The notes beneath the pieces are model-generated. The model searched no databases. It worked only from the letters and a program-made list of their open reading frames with translations, and was not told the origin of the DNA. A program made the translations under genes and the position numbers. Positions 62,501 to 64,000 of a DNA stretch of 64,000 nt are shown here, one piece after another (the first letter of the stretch is position 1; each line of letters begins with the position of its first letter). The DNA comes from Burhinus oedicnemus (lineage: Eukaryota > Chordata > Aves > Charadriiformes > Burhinidae). Where the stretch lies: positions 1,802,062 to 1,866,061 of the forward strand of contig VFFE01007650.1 of the NCBI GenBank assembly GCA_008921705.1. The letters run 5' to 3'.

Positions 62501-64000
62501 AAAAACTTTTAGATACTATGGTGATTTGTTTTGCATTAGAAATGTAAATTTTGCAGAAATATGTTGACATGTTTACTGTTGTAAACAGTTGTAACAATGC
62601 ATGGCCTAGTTTTGATTTGGGAAATTACTTGAGCAATGAAAAAATAACTGGAAACAGGCATGTAGAGCAACAAGAGTTGCAAGTTATCTTAATTTTGTTA
62701 AAGGGACAAAATAAGCCTCATGTAGCTTTGCATTGCTGCTTTTGTTCTGAAGTTTGGAGTTTGTTTTCTTAATACTTAAGCAAATGTTCATTTACAAATA
62801 GAAGTTTCATTGCAGTTTTTCCACTAAGCATCGGAAATGGATGCAGGAGTTGGGTGCTTCCCTAAAAGTTGGGGTAATGTGTAATATATGGGTGAGAGAA
62901 TGGTAGTTTTAGGACCGATCTTTATTAAATGTTGCATCCCCTTGGTTCCTGGAGAAGGAGCTGTGCTATCTTTTCTTTGCACCTTGTCTCAGTTCGGATG
63001 TCTAATCTTTCCTGTATCCTTTCCCTCCTTCCCAACTGTCAGCTTGGCTGCAAGACTGGGTGCACAGAAACTTTGCAGTGATTTTGGACTGTGGTACCTA
63101 ATCTTCCAGCCATGGAGATGGGAGTGTGCCATTTCCTTCCCAGGCAGGGACTGAGTTCTACCTCAGGTCTCAAATGTGGCATGCACACCTGAGCTGGAAG
63201 GCTTGCAAGTGACTTTTGGATTCACAAAAACAGGTATTACCACGAGCACCAGGCTCATCCTTTTCAGCAGGATGCTGTCTGTGGTCTTGTGTGCTGCTGT
63301 TGCTGTTGACTGTGATTTTTTGACTTGTGATTTTCTAGGAAATACCACCACCATTAAGTACATAGGAAACCATCACTGCTTATGAAGGTGAGGCAACACG
63401 GAGTGCATTCAGCCCTGTGTGTTAGAGGGCACACATCTTTCACCCTTATTAAGACTCCCCCGGTGTTTGCTAAGAGTGAATAAAAGCATCAAAGCTTGGT
63501 CCTCCTCCAGCTGCATGCTGACATTAACTGCTGTCAAGACAAACTCAAAGGTTAGATAGCGTTTCTGCCTCCTGTGCTGTATTGATCTTGTTTTTATGTT
63601 GTTAAAGTAATTAAAATAATGTCTGTGACAACTGTTTGTAAAGTCCCTCAAGGTATAGAAATGAACCATCTTTGTACAAATGAACAGTCTTGAAAGAATA
63701 AGACACTGAGAAATATCAGATCCAGAGTGAAAATTATATCAATTTTCACAAATTGATTTATCTGAAATAATTGCTAGCAATTATACACATCAACTCTGCA
63801 TTCCAAATGGCAGCAAAGGTACCTAGGCAAACTTAGATATTTGTTTTTTGGATGACTGTTTAATCTACTCATAACTAAAAGATGTTTCACATGCTGGACC
63901 ATGGTATTTTGCAGTGTCAAGAAAATAACCAACAAAAAGGGAGCAGAGGCAGGGTAATTGCAGGAGTTGTAGGAACTGAACAGCTGCACTGATGGGACGG
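56511..64000. other. Non-coding stretch, nothing firmly recognised
   Basis: Single-copy-looking sequence. An A-run lies at 59659-59673. A 9-bp stem (ACATGTAAC at 58570-58578, complement at 58596-58604) with a 17-base loop is present. Blocks at about 57110-57220, 58320-58480 and 59240-59480 have the even, motif-dense look of conserved non-coding elements. A less AT-rich block at 62940-63560 holds random frames and an AATAAA at about 63479. I recognise no gene. Confidence 0.45.

Noticed and set aside
62940..63390. Exon flanked by TTCCAG and CAGGTATT, with another acceptor-like TTTTCTAGG
   Set aside because: Single splice-like motifs of this quality are common, and the frame between them has no family motif.
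63370..63560. AATAAA near 63479 in a less AT-rich block as an LTR or gene 3' end
   Set aside because: No TG...CA boundaries, no matching LTR phrases and no upstream coding frame. The hexamer is expected by chance in AT-rich DNA.
1..64000. CRISPR arrays, operons, rRNA or phage modules
   Set aside because: No regularly spaced repeats with unique spacers, no ribosome binding sites with tight gene spacing, and no rRNA signatures. The sequence is eukaryotic non-coding DNA.

Overview
The window reads as bird nuclear DNA with no gene I can support. The diagnosis rests on its repeats. Several pieces are CR1 (chicken repeat 1), the dominant LINE of birds, with the characteristic 3' end (two copies of an ATTCTATG-like octamer) and decayed reverse-transcriptase reading frames. 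Two more blocks match LTR types that I recognise from bird endogenous retroviruses. I see no SINE-rich, mammal-like landscape, no operons and no bacterial signals. The rest is AT-rich single-copy sequence with short random open frames, as expected for a gene desert or the inside of a very long intron. Two nearly identical CR1 copies and two LTRs are compatible with a neoavian bird, but that is inference.

Layout. 1-83: a 59-bp tandem repeat cut by the window edge. 4.2 kb: a CR1 3' tail. 6.3-8.2 kb: the longest CR1, minus strand, about 1.87 kb, broken by two frameshifts, one nonsense codon and a small deletion in an RT motif. 8.7 kb: an (AGC)n(AGT)n microsatellite. 10.2-10.8 kb: a second young CR1, plus strand, about 97% identical by eye to the matching part of the first, so the pair forms a long inverted repeat. 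11.8-12.3 and 16.7-17.0 kb: older CR1 fragments. 23.3 and 25.1 kb: a perfect 49-bp inverted repeat whose second arm is flanked by 12-bp direct repeats, which looks like a short templated insertion. 31.0 and 40.9-41.6 kb: very old CR1/L3-like LINE remnants. 45.5-46.2 kb: a truncated minus-strand LTR with degenerate internal repeats. 47.7 kb: TG/TA repeats. 49.0 kb: a CR1 tail. 49.9-51.2 kb: an old CR1 split by a nested LTR at 50.57-50.94 kb. 51.5 kb: a 132-bp imperfect hairpin. 56.3-56.5 kb: a CpG-rich patch ending in a good splice-donor sequence.

No set of genes works together here, and I found no convincing undescribed system. The observations most worth checking are the 49-bp inverted copy with its target-site duplication, the hairpin at 51.5 kb, and the CpG patch as a possible non-coding first exon. 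Repeat boundaries and family names come from recognition by eye; a RepeatMasker/Dfam run with an avian library would settle them.
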